Part shown: piece after piece, positions 25,922-32,962 of the stretch
Layout: every line of letters begins with the position of its first letter
How positions within the stretch are numbered: position 1 is the stretch's first letter
From: Gemmatimonadaceae bacterium
GTDB taxonomy: Bacteria > Gemmatimonadota > Gemmatimonadetes > Gemmatimonadales > Gemmatimonadaceae
Reading direction: 5' to 3'
Length of the DNA: 32,962 nt
Assembly: GCA_036003045.1 (NCBI GenBank)
Contig: DASYSS010000083.1
Span: 1-32,962, forward strand
Notes under the pieces: model-generated
Seen by the model: the letters and a program-made list of their open reading frames with translations, nothing else
Told to the model about the DNA's origin: nothing
The model's database searches: none
Made by a program: the position numbers and the translations under genes

Positions 25922-26386
25922 ATGCGTATCGTCGTGGCCGTGGTCGGCAAACCGCGCGACGCCAACCTCGCCGGAGCGATTCGGGACTATGAAACCCGCG
26001 CCGCGCGATACTGGCCGCTCGACGTACGCGAAGTGCGCCAGGAGTCGGCCGCCGATCTCTCGGCGAGCCGCGCGCGGGACGCTGAAGCCAAGCGCCTGCT
26101 CGTCGCGATTCCGCCAGCCGCGCAGGTGGTCGCATGCGACGTGACCGGCCGATCGTTCACCTCGGAGCGCTTCGCCGAGTGGCTGCAGGATTTGCGCGAG
26201 CGGGCGGGGGACGTCGCGTTCGTGATCGGCGGCGCGTTCGGGATCGGCGAGTCGCTCAGAAGCCGAGCGTCGTCGTCGTTGTCGCTCGCGCCGTGGACAC
26301 TGCCGCACGAACTGGCTCGTCTCGTTCTCGCGGAGCAGCTGTACCGCGCGGGCACGATCGTGCGACGCGAGCCCTACCACAAATGA
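25922..26386 (+). CDS. rlmH: 23S rRNA (pseudouridine-1915 N3)-methyltransferase RlmH
   Basis: SPOUT-family methyltransferase that modifies pseudouridine 1915 in helix 69 of 23S rRNA. The 154-residue protein has the normal size and shows VAVVGKPRD at the N terminus. The SAM-binding knot follows as FVIGGAFGIGE, then LSLAPWTLPHELARLVLAEQLYRA and the conserved ending REPYHK. No Shine-Dalgarno sequence is visible at the ATG. bshC starts 19 bases downstream. Confidence 0.94.
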   Translation: MRIVVAVVGKPRDANLAGAIRDYETRAARYWPLDVREVRQESAADLSASRARDAEAKRLLVAIPPAAQVVACDVTGRSFTSERFAEWLQDLRERAGDVAFVIGGAFGIGESLRSRASSSLSLAPWTLPHELARLVLAEQLYRAGTIVRREPYHK

Positions 26387-26405
26387 CCCGGTCCGCCGCG
26401 CTCGC

Positions 26406-27986
26406 ATGAGCCGCCCCGAAGTTCGAACCGAGTCGCTCGGCGGATCGCCGCTTTCGGTGGCCGCGCGCGCGGGTCGCCTGCCGGATTGGTATGCGCCGCT
26501 GCCGCGCGACGCCCGAGGATGGCGCGCCCATGCCCGCGACGTCGTGCGCGACGTTCCTTCCGATTGGCTCGACGCGCTTTCGCCCGCGTTTTCGGCGCGC
26601 GGCGCCGCGGCGAAGCGCTTGTCGCTGAGCGCCCACGGACAGGGAATCGTCGTCACGACGGGTCAGCAGCCCGGCTTGTTCGGCGGCCCGATCATGACGC
26701 TCGCCAAGGCGATCACCGCCCGCGCGATCGCCGACGTGCTGCGCGACGCCACCGGCCTTTCCGTGGCTCCGGTTTTTTGGGCGGCGACCGACGACGCGGA
26801 TTTCGCCGAGACGGCGAGTGTGTGGGTGAGCACCGAGGCCGGCGCGGACGAGCTGCGGCTCACGCACGCACCGCGAGCGGGAACGCCGATGGCGCTCGCT
26901 CCGCTCGACGATTCGATTCGTCCGCTTGCCGAACGTCTTCGAGCCGCGTCGGGATCGGCGGCGCACTCGTCGTACCTCGATGAAGCCGTCGCCGCGTACT
27001 CCCGCCCGAACACGATCGGCGGGGCGTACGTCGAGGTGCTGCGCGAGTTGCTCGAGCCGCTCGAGATCGCGGTGCTCGACGCGTCGCACGAAGCGGTCAT
27101 CGCGCGAGCGCGAGGAATTCTCGTCCAGGCCGCGCAGTCGGCCGAGTCGCTCGCGCTCGCGGTGCACGCGCGGTCCGAGGCGATTCGCGCGGCCGGCTTC
27201 CATCCGCAGGTCGAAGAGGTGGCCGGACTCTCGCTGGTCTCGATCACCGAAGATGGTAAGAAGCGGCGGCTGCCGATTCGCGAGGCGGCGGCGCCGAACA
27301 TTCCGAGGAACGCGCATCTCTCGCCGACCGTGTTGCTCCGTCCGGTGGTCGAGCGGGCGATCCTGCCGACCGCCACCTACATCGGCGGACCCGGAGAGGT
27401 CGCGTATTTCGCGCAAGTGAGCGCCGTCGCGGAAACGCTGCGCGCGGCGATTCCGCGGATTGCGCCTCGCTGGTCGACGACGATCGTCGAGCCGCGCGTT
27501 CGTAAATGCCTCGACGGGCTCCGGCTGTCGCCCGACGACCTCGCTGACCCCCACGCCGCCGAGACGCGGACGGCGCGCGAGCGCGTCGCGCCCGACGTCG
27601 AGGCGGCGATTCAGCTGCTGCGCGCGGATCTGGCGCGCGCGCTCGGCGCGCTCCGCGCCGCCGACAGTCAGTTGCTCTCGCCGCGCGCGCTCGAGGGCGC
27701 CCAACGGGGAATCGAACATCGGATCGAGCGCCTCGAGCGGCGGGTGCTCGCCGGCGTGAAGCGGCGTGAGTCGGCGCTGATGCACGACATCGCCGTCGTC
27801 CGCGGGTCGCTCTATCCGGGCGGAATTCGACAGGAGCGACGCCAGGCATTCGTGCCCCTGCTCGCGAAGTACGGCCCCGCGCTCGTCGACGAGATGCTGA
27901 CCGCCGCAAAGGCGCACGCGCGCGGGCTGGTGAACGACGTCACGACGCTCGCCGCGCCGTCCGTAGAAACCGCCGCGAGAGTATGA
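26406..27986 (+). CDS. bshC: Bacillithiol synthase (cysteine-adding enzyme) BshC
   Basis: Adds cysteine to glucosaminyl-malate, the last step in making the thiol bacillithiol. The 526-residue protein shows the family blocks VVTTGQQPGLFGGP (82-95, nucleotide-fold loop), PVFWAATDDADFAE (about 120-133), the PTATYIGGPGEVAYFAQ segment and a C-terminal helical coiled coil ending near ALVDEMLT. The length is typical (about 520-540). No bshA or bshB is in the window; they are usually elsewhere. It overlaps murJ by ATGA. Confidence 0.93.
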   Translation: MSRPEVRTESLGGSPLSVAARAGRLPDWYAPLPRDARGWRAHARDVVRDVPSDWLDALSPAFSARGAAAKRLSLSAHGQGIVVTTGQQPGLFGGPIMTLAKAITARAIADVLRDATGLSVAPVFWAATDDADFAETASVWVSTEAGADELRLTHAPRAGTPMALAPLDDSIRPLAERLRAASGSAAHSSYLDEAVAAYSRPNTIGGAYVEVLRELLEPLEIAVLDASHEAVIARARGILVQAAQSAESLALAVHARSEAIRAAGFHPQVEEVAGLSLVSITEDGKKRRLPIREAAAPNIPRNAHLSPTVLLRPVVERAILPTATYIGGPGEVAYFAQVSAVAETLRAAIPRIAPRWSTTIVEPRVRKCLDGLRLSPDDLADPHAAETRTARERVAPDVEAAIQLLRADLARALGALRAADSQLLSPRALEGAQRGIEHRIERLERRVLAGVKRRESALMHDIAVVRGSLYPGGIRQERRQAFVPLLAKYGPALVDEMLTAAKAHARGLVNDVTTLAAPSVETAARV

Positions 27987-29605
27987 CCGCGGCTGTCCGC
28001 GATTCGACGAGCGACGCAGCCGTTCCACCGCCGCGCCGCAGCGGCGGCGCGGCGACGATCGTCGCCACCGGGATCATGCTGTCGCGCGTGTTCGGTCTCG
28101 CGCGGCAGACGCTCATGGCGCATTTCCTCGGCGTCAGCGTCGCCGGCGACGCGTTCACGGCGGGGTTCAAGATTCCGCAAATTCTGAACAACCTCTTCGG
28201 TGAAGGCGCTCTGTCGGCGTCGTTCATTCCCGTGTATTCGCGGCTCGTCGAGGAGGGCAAGGACGAGGAAGCGGCGCGGCTTGCGGGCGCGATCCTCGGA
28301 CTGCTGTCGTTCGTGGTCGCAATCGGCGTCCTGGTCGGCGTGCTGATCACTCCATGGCTCATTCCGCTGATCGCGCCGGGGTTCGACCCGGAGCGGCGGG
28401 CGCTGACCATCACGCTGGTGAGGATTCTGTTCCCGGGCGCCGGGCTCTTCGTCGTCGCGTCGTGGTGCCTCGGCATCCTGAACAGCCATCGCAAGTTTCT
28501 GATTTCGTACGCGGCGCCGATTCTTTGGAACGTCGCGATGATCGCCGCGCTGCTGGGGTTCGGCCCGGGGCGCGAGCCGCCTCGTCTCGCGGTGATCCTC
28601 GCCTGGGCATCGGTGGCCGGCGCCTTGTTGCAGTTCCTCGTGCAGTTGCCGACCGCGATCGCGCTCACTCGACCGTTGCGGGTGTCGCTCGACAGGAAAT
28701 CGGCGCACGTGCAGACGGTGTCACGGAACTTCACGCCCGCGCTGACGAGCCGCGGCGTCGTTCAGATCAGCGGCTACATCGACCAGTGGCTGGCGAGCTT
28801 CCTCCCGGGCGGAATGGTCGCGACGCTGAGCTACGCCCAAACGGTGTATGTGCTGCCCGTGAGTCTGTTCGGGATGGCCGTCTCCGCGGCCGAGTTGCCG
28901 GAGATGTCGCGCGCGGTGGGAAGCGAGGAGCAAATCGCCGCGCAGTTGCGGTCACGAATCAGCTCGGGCCTTCGCCAGATCGCGTTCTTCGTCGTTCCGT
29001 CTGCGATGGCGTTTCTCGCGTTCGGCGACGTGATCGCCGCGCTGCTGTTCCAGAACGGCGGGCTATTCAAGGCGACCGACTCGCGCTTGGCGTGGGGGAT
29101 TCTGGCCGGCTCGGCGGTGGGTCTCCTGGCGTCTACGCTCGGTCGCCTCTACTCCGTGACCTACTATGCGCTGCACGACACGCGGACGCCGCTTCGTTTC
29201 GCGCTCGTGCGGGTCGCTCTCACGACCGTGCTCGGCGCGCTGTTCGCGTTCGAGGGGCCGAAGGTTTTCGGGATCGATCCGCGGTGGGGCGCGGCGGGGC
29301 TGACGTCGTCGGCCGGCATCGCCGGATGGGTGGAGTTCACGCTCCTGCGAGGCCGGCTCAACCAGCGAATCGGTGTCACCGGATTGTCCGCCGGATTCGT
29401 CACAACGCTCTGGGGAGCGGCCGTCGTCGCCGCGGCGGCCGGCTGGGCCATGCGACTGTACGGCGTGGGCGACGCGAGGTTCGTAACGCGCGCGCTCGTG
29501 TTGCTGACGTTCGGCGTCGTCTACCTGGGCGCCACGCTCGCACTGGGCATTCCGGAGGCCCGCAGCGCGCTACGGCGTCTGCGGAGGCGGTCGCGCCGAG
29601 GGTAA
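27983..29605 (+). CDS. murJ: Lipid II flippase MurJ
   Basis: Polytopic MOP-superfamily protein that flips the peptidoglycan precursor lipid II across the inner membrane. The 540-residue protein opens with a short Pro/Arg-rich cytoplasmic tail. It then has the family signature LSRVFGLARQTLMAHFLG and GDAFTAGFKIPQILNNLFGEGA, followed by EGALSASFIPVYS. About 13-14 hydrophobic helices follow, and VTYYALHDTRTPLRFALVR marks the second conserved region. It starts on the bshC stop (ATGA). uvrC begins 8 bases later. Confidence 0.95.
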   Translation: MTAAVRDSTSDAAVPPPRRSGGAATIVATGIMLSRVFGLARQTLMAHFLGVSVAGDAFTAGFKIPQILNNLFGEGALSASFIPVYSRLVEEGKDEEAARLAGAILGLLSFVVAIGVLVGVLITPWLIPLIAPGFDPERRALTITLVRILFPGAGLFVVASWCLGILNSHRKFLISYAAPILWNVAMIAALLGFGPGREPPRLAVILAWASVAGALLQFLVQLPTAIALTRPLRVSLDRKSAHVQTVSRNFTPALTSRGVVQISGYIDQWLASFLPGGMVATLSYAQTVYVLPVSLFGMAVSAAELPEMSRAVGSEEQIAAQLRSRISSGLRQIAFFVVPSAMAFLAFGDVIAALLFQNGGLFKATDSRLAWGILAGSAVGLLASTLGRLYSVTYYALHDTRTPLRFALVRVALTTVLGALFAFEGPKVFGIDPRWGAAGLTSSAGIAGWVEFTLLRGRLNQRIGVTGLSAGFVTTLWGAAVVAAAAGWAMRLYGVGDARFVTRALVLLTFGVVYLGATLALGIPEARSALRRLRRRSRRG

Positions 29606-29613
29606 CTTTCGGC

Positions 29614-31533
29614 ATGGCCCTGAAGGACTCCGTTCTCGACAAGATCGCGTACCTGCCCGAGTCGCCCGGTGTCTATCTGTGGCGCGACGCGGAAGGGATC
29701 GTGCTGTACGTCGGGAAGGCCAAGCGGCTGCGGTCGCGAGTGCGGAATTACATCGCCGCCGACCACGCCGAAAGCGTCAAAACGCGGGCGTTGATGATCG
29801 CCGCGGCGGACATCGACACGATCGTGGTGCCGAGCGAGGCGCACGCGCTGATCCTCGAGGCCAACCTCATCAAGGAGCACAAGCCGAAGTACAACATCGC
29901 GCTCCGCGACGACAAGTCATATCCGTACATCAAGGTTACGATCGCCGAGCCGTTTCCGCGGGTGCTGGTCACGCGGCGCCTGATCGACGACGGGAGCCGG
30001 TACTTCGGGCCGTACACCGACGTCGGCGCGATGAGGCGCGCGCTCAACGTCGTGAAGCGGATCTTCACGGTCCGGTCGTGCAATTACGACATGCCGAAGC
30101 AGATGCCCGAGCGGCCTTGCCTCGACTACTTCATCCATCGCTGCAAGGCGCCGTGCATCCTCGCCCAGACGCAAATCGAGTACGCGGCGATGATCGACGA
30201 GGTGCTCGTCTTTCTCGAGGGGCGCACCGACGAAGTGGCTCGGCGCGTGCGGGGAAGGATGGACGAGGCGGCGGCGGCGCTGGACTTCGAGGGGGCCGCG
30301 CAACTGCGCGACGCGCTCCACCATCTCGAGTCGATGGCCGAGCCGACGGTCGTGTTGTCGATCGACGGCGGCGACCGCGACGTGGTGGGATACGCGCGTG
30401 ACGGCGACGACGCGGCGATCGCCCTGATGCGGATCCGGGGCGGCAAGCTGCTGGCGCGCGAACAGCAATTTCTCGAGAACGTCGAGGGAGAGACCGACGC
30501 CGCGGTGCTCGAGGCGTATCTCGCCGGCGGCTACGTGCGCCTGGACGACCGGGCGGCCGAGCTGCTCGTGCCGTTCGAGCCGGACGAGCGCGAGCTCGTC
30601 GAGGCCTCGCTCGAGCGTACGAAGATCATCGCGCCGCAGCGCGGCCCGCGCCGCGAGCTGGTCGACCTCGCCATCCAGAATGCGCGCCACTTGCTCGAGG
30701 AGCTTCGCCTGACGGGCGAGGAAGCCGAAGAGCGGGCGGGGGATCCGATTTACGAGTTACAACGGTCCCTTGGCCTGCAGAAAGTGCCGCGGGCGATCGT
30801 CTGTTTCGACATCTCGCACGCCCAGGGCACCGACACCGTCGCGTCGTGCATCTGGTTTCAGAATGGCCGTCCATATCGCGCGGAGTATCGCAAGTTCAAG
30901 GTGAAGACCGTCGAGGGGATCGACGACTTCGCGTCGATGCACGAAGTCGTGAAGCGGTACTTCACGCGGCGGCTCGAGGAGGATCGCCCGCTTCCCGAGC
31001 TCGTGTTGATCGACGGCGGCAAGGGGCAGCTCAACGCCGCCGCGGCCGCCCTGGAGGAGCTTTCGCTTGGCGCGATGCCAATCGTGAGTCTCGCGAAGCG
31101 CGAGGAGGAGCTGTTTCTGCTCGGGAGGCCCGAGCCGCTCCGCCTGCCGCGCCGCTCGCCCGCACTTCGAGTGCTGCAACAGGCGAGGGACGAAGCGCAT
31201 CGGTTCGCGATCACGTTCCAGCGGAAGCGTCGTTCGCTGCGTACGATGACGTCGGAGCTGCTGCGCGTGCCGGGCATCGGCGAAGCGAAGCGACGCCAGC
31301 TTCTCGAGGCGTTCGGCAGTCTGCAAGGAGTTCGCGACGCATCCCCCGAGGCGATCGCCGCGCTTCCCGGCTTCGGCCGCAAGACGGCGGATCGCATCGT
31401 CGAGGCGTTGCAGCGCAGCTCACCGACCGCGCCGGCCGCGGCGTCGACTGCGGTAGCAGAGCAGGAAGATCACGACAATTCCGAATCTCACGCGGCGTCT
31501 CACGGCGCCGACAACTCTTCAGACAACACGTGA
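29614..31533 (+). CDS. uvrC: Excinuclease ABC subunit UvrC
   Basis: Dual nuclease of nucleotide excision repair that cuts both sides of a lesion with UvrA and UvrB. The 639-residue protein starts with the GIY-YIG domain (GVY 19-21, YVGKAK 32-37). Four cysteines at 156, 169, 177 and 181 match the iron-sulfur site. A UVR motif follows (ALDFEGAAQLRDALHHLE), then the RNase H-like domain (FDISHAQGTDTVAS, LVLIDGGKGQL) and two HhH motifs (LRVPGIGEAKRRQLL, LPGFGRKTADRIV). A disordered Ser/Asp/His-rich tail of about 35 residues ends the protein. ATG 29614 fits the family N terminus; the frame is open upstream only through murJ. It overlaps thrC by GTGA. Confidence 0.96.
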   Translation: MALKDSVLDKIAYLPESPGVYLWRDAEGIVLYVGKAKRLRSRVRNYIAADHAESVKTRALMIAAADIDTIVVPSEAHALILEANLIKEHKPKYNIALRDDKSYPYIKVTIAEPFPRVLVTRRLIDDGSRYFGPYTDVGAMRRALNVVKRIFTVRSCNYDMPKQMPERPCLDYFIHRCKAPCILAQTQIEYAAMIDEVLVFLEGRTDEVARRVRGRMDEAAAALDFEGAAQLRDALHHLESMAEPTVVLSIDGGDRDVVGYARDGDDAAIALMRIRGGKLLAREQQFLENVEGETDAAVLEAYLAGGYVRLDDRAAELLVPFEPDERELVEASLERTKIIAPQRGPRRELVDLAIQNARHLLEELRLTGEEAEERAGDPIYELQRSLGLQKVPRAIVCFDISHAQGTDTVASCIWFQNGRPYRAEYRKFKVKTVEGIDDFASMHEVVKRYFTRRLEEDRPLPELVLIDGGKGQLNAAAAALEELSLGAMPIVSLAKREEELFLLGRPEPLRLPRRSPALRVLQQARDEAHRFAITFQRKRRSLRTMTSELLRVPGIGEAKRRQLLEAFGSLQGVRDASPEAIAALPGFGRKTADRIVEALQRSSPTAPAAASTAVAEQEDHDNSESHAASHGADNSSDNT

Positions 31534-32675
31534 GCACCTGGCATCTCGAATGTTCAGCGTGCGCGACGCACGAGCAGGGCAGCGCGCGCGCCACGGTCTG
31601 TCCCAAGTGCGGGCAGCCGTTTCTCGTCATCTACGACTCCGCCATGCCGCCCAAGAGCGCGATGACCGCGCGCTGGGACATGTGGCGCTACGGCCCCGTG
31701 ATGCCGCTCGGGGCGAATGAGGAGCCGGTCTCGCTCGGCGAGGGTCTCACGCCGATGCACGAGCTGCCCAAGCTCGCACGCGAGATCGGCGTCGGCCGGC
31801 TCTGGGTGAAGGACGAAGGCTTGAATCCGACGGCGTCGTTCAAGGCGCGGGGAATGAGCGCTGCCGTGACGCGCGCTCGCGGCTCGGGAGTTCCCGGGTT
31901 CGTCGTGCCGACGGCGGGCAACGCGGGCGCCGCGCTCAGCGCGTACGCCGCCGCCGCCGGACTGCCGGTGCGCGTCTACGCGCCCGATACCACTCCCAAA
32001 CCAATTCTCGACACCATTCGCGCGCTGGGCGCCGATCTTCAGCTCGTGAAAGGGCACATCGGCGACGCGGGAAAGCAGGCGCGCGCGTTCGCCGCGGAGA
32101 GCGGATTCTTCGACGTCTCGACGCTGCGCGAGCCGTATCGCATCGAGGGTAAGAAGACGATGGGCATCGAGCTCGCCGAGCAGCTCGATTGGCGGCTGCC
32201 GACGCACATCGTCTATCCGACCGGAGGCGGCACTGGGTTGATCGGTATGTGGAAGGTGTTCGGCGAAATGGAGCGTGGCGGTTGGCTCGCGAAGGACATC
32301 GCGATGCCGCACATGATCGTGGCGCAGGCCGACGGCTGCGCGCCGATGGTCCGCGCCTTTTGCGCGGGCGAGGACCACGCGACGCCGTGGGAGAATCCCA
32401 CGACGCACGCGAGCGGACTGCGCGTGCCCGGGCCACTCGGCGACCGTCTCATTCTGCGGGCGCTCTATGAGAGCAAAGGCGACGCGCACGCCGTGAGCGA
32501 AGACGCGATCCGCGCCGCGACGCTCGAGCTGTCTCGGGCGAGCGGCGTGGACACCGCGCCGGAAGGCGGATGCGCGCTGGCGGTCACGCGAGAGCTCGTC
32601 GCCGCGAACCGCATTCCGCGCGACGCGGAAGTGCTGGTGTTCAACACGGGCAGCGGCGCGTCTTACCGCTTCTGA
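31530..32675 (+). CDS. thrC: Threonine synthase with N-terminal zinc ribbon
   Basis: PLP enzyme that turns O-phosphohomoserine into threonine. The 381-residue protein begins with a small zinc ribbon (Cys8, Cys11, Cys24, Cys27) found in one branch of bacterial and archaeal threonine synthases. The PLP lysine is Lys105 in NPTASFKARGM. VPTAGNAGAALSAYAAAAG and YPTGGGTGLIGMWK form the cofactor and phosphate loops. The ending VLVFNTGSGASYRF is typical. Because the fold-type II family is broad, a related lyase cannot be fully excluded, but the layout fits ThrC best. The GTG start overlaps uvrC. Confidence 0.9.
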   Translation: MSTWHLECSACATHEQGSARATVCPKCGQPFLVIYDSAMPPKSAMTARWDMWRYGPVMPLGANEEPVSLGEGLTPMHELPKLAREIGVGRLWVKDEGLNPTASFKARGMSAAVTRARGSGVPGFVVPTAGNAGAALSAYAAAAGLPVRVYAPDTTPKPILDTIRALGADLQLVKGHIGDAGKQARAFAAESGFFDVSTLREPYRIEGKKTMGIELAEQLDWRLPTHIVYPTGGGTGLIGMWKVFGEMERGGWLAKDIAMPHMIVAQADGCAPMVRAFCAGEDHATPWENPTTHASGLRVPGPLGDRLILRALYESKGDAHAVSEDAIRAATLELSRASGVDTAPEGGCALAVTRELVAANRIPRDAEVLVFNTGSGASYRF

Positions 32676-32680
32676 CCTTC

Positions 32681-32962
32681 ATGCGCGTCGCGATCTTCGA
32701 TCCATTCAGCGGTGTCGCCGGCGACATGGCGCTCGGCGCGCTCGTCCAGCTGGGACTCGAGCGCGAGTGGCTGACGTCATTGCCCGGCGTGCTCGGGCTG
32801 GACGGCGTGCAGGTCACGATTCGCGACGTGCGCCGCGCGGAGATCTCGTGCGCAAAGGTGGACTTCGAGATCCCGCCGCAACCGCACGGGCGACACCTGC
32901 ACCACATTCGCGCGATCGTCGACAAGACTTCCGCGCCGCCGAAGGTCAAACAGCTCGCCGAC
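32681..32962 (+). CDS. larC: LarC-type nickel insertion protein (partial, cut by window end)
   Basis: The first 94 codons of a gene that runs off the window. The start MRVAIFDPFSGVAGDMALGAL is the family signature (here FDPFSGVAGDM at 6-16), followed by LVQLGLEREWL and HGRHLHHIRAIVD, which match the LarC N-terminal region. LarC inserts nickel into the pyridinium pincer cofactor used by lactate racemase and related enzymes. LarB and LarE are not in view, so pathway completeness is unknown. It lies 5 bases after thrC. Confidence 0.88.
   Translation, partial: MRVAIFDPFSGVAGDMALGALVQLGLEREWLTSLPGVLGLDGVQVTIRDVRRAEISCAKVDFEIPPQPHGRHLHHIRAIVDKTSAPPKVKQLAD

Noticed and set aside
28354-29613. Upstream extension of the uvrC frame by over 400 codons
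   Set aside because: It lies within murJ out of frame; UvrC family proteins begin at the ATG at 29614.
1-32962. Search for a defence system, prophage, insertion sequence, CRISPR array, toxin-antitoxin pair or biosynthetic cluster
   Set aside because: Every stretch over 150 bases is explained by a recognisable gene or rRNA, with no inverted-repeat ends, direct-repeat arrays, integrase or transposase motifs.

Overview
This 33 kb, GC-rich window is a compact housekeeping region from a Gram-negative (diderm, LPS-making) bacterium. The combination of an LpxC-FabZ fusion, a full BamA/Skp/Lpx envelope cluster, an McsA-McsB-ClpC module, the bacillithiol enzyme BshC and a PorV-like outer-membrane protein points to Gemmatimonadota. 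That placement is inferred from gene content and not proven. Every protein gene lies on the + strand, most neighbours overlap by 1-11 bases (typically ATGA or GTGA), and I see no mobile element, CRISPR array, tRNA or broken gene.

Layout: (1) 1-196, the 3' end of an rRNA operon: 5S rRNA and its terminator. (2) 264-3185, era, a tiny Trm112-like protein, a PorV/PorQ-like barrel protein and a secreted protein of unknown function. (3) 3324-5425, a receiver-like/GGDDF protein coupled to a zinc-ribbon protein with a long Pro/Ala-rich linker. (4) 5543-14372, prfB (with the classical +1 programmed frameshift), lysS, lolC/E, lolD, mcsA, mcsB, clpC, ending in a strong intrinsic terminator. (5) 14453-24525, the outer-membrane/lipid A cluster bamA, skp, lpxD, lpxC-fabZ, lpxA, a Gfo/Idh/MocA oxidoreductase, lpxB, a DUF374 acyltransferase and lpxK. 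(6) 24547-32962, gdhA, rlmH, bshC, murJ, uvrC, thrC and the start of larC, cut by the window edge.

How it works together: LolCD (lipoprotein release), BamA and Skp (barrel assembly and chaperoning) and the Lpx enzymes build the outer membrane. McsA/McsB/ClpC would form an arginine-phosphorylation-directed unfolding and proteolysis branch, here lodged inside a gene order that in other diderms runs lysS-lol-bamA-skp-lpx. BshC supplies the low-molecular-weight thiol bacillithiol.

I found no evidence for a wholly undescribed system. The points most worth a second look are a roughly 36-residue insertion inside LolD, an internal ribosome-binding site that may produce free FabZ from the lpxC-fabZ gene, a GnnA-like dehydrogenase without a visible GnnB, an LpxJ-like candidate acyltransferase, a hairpin on the mcsB stop codon, and a possibly leaderless bamA start.
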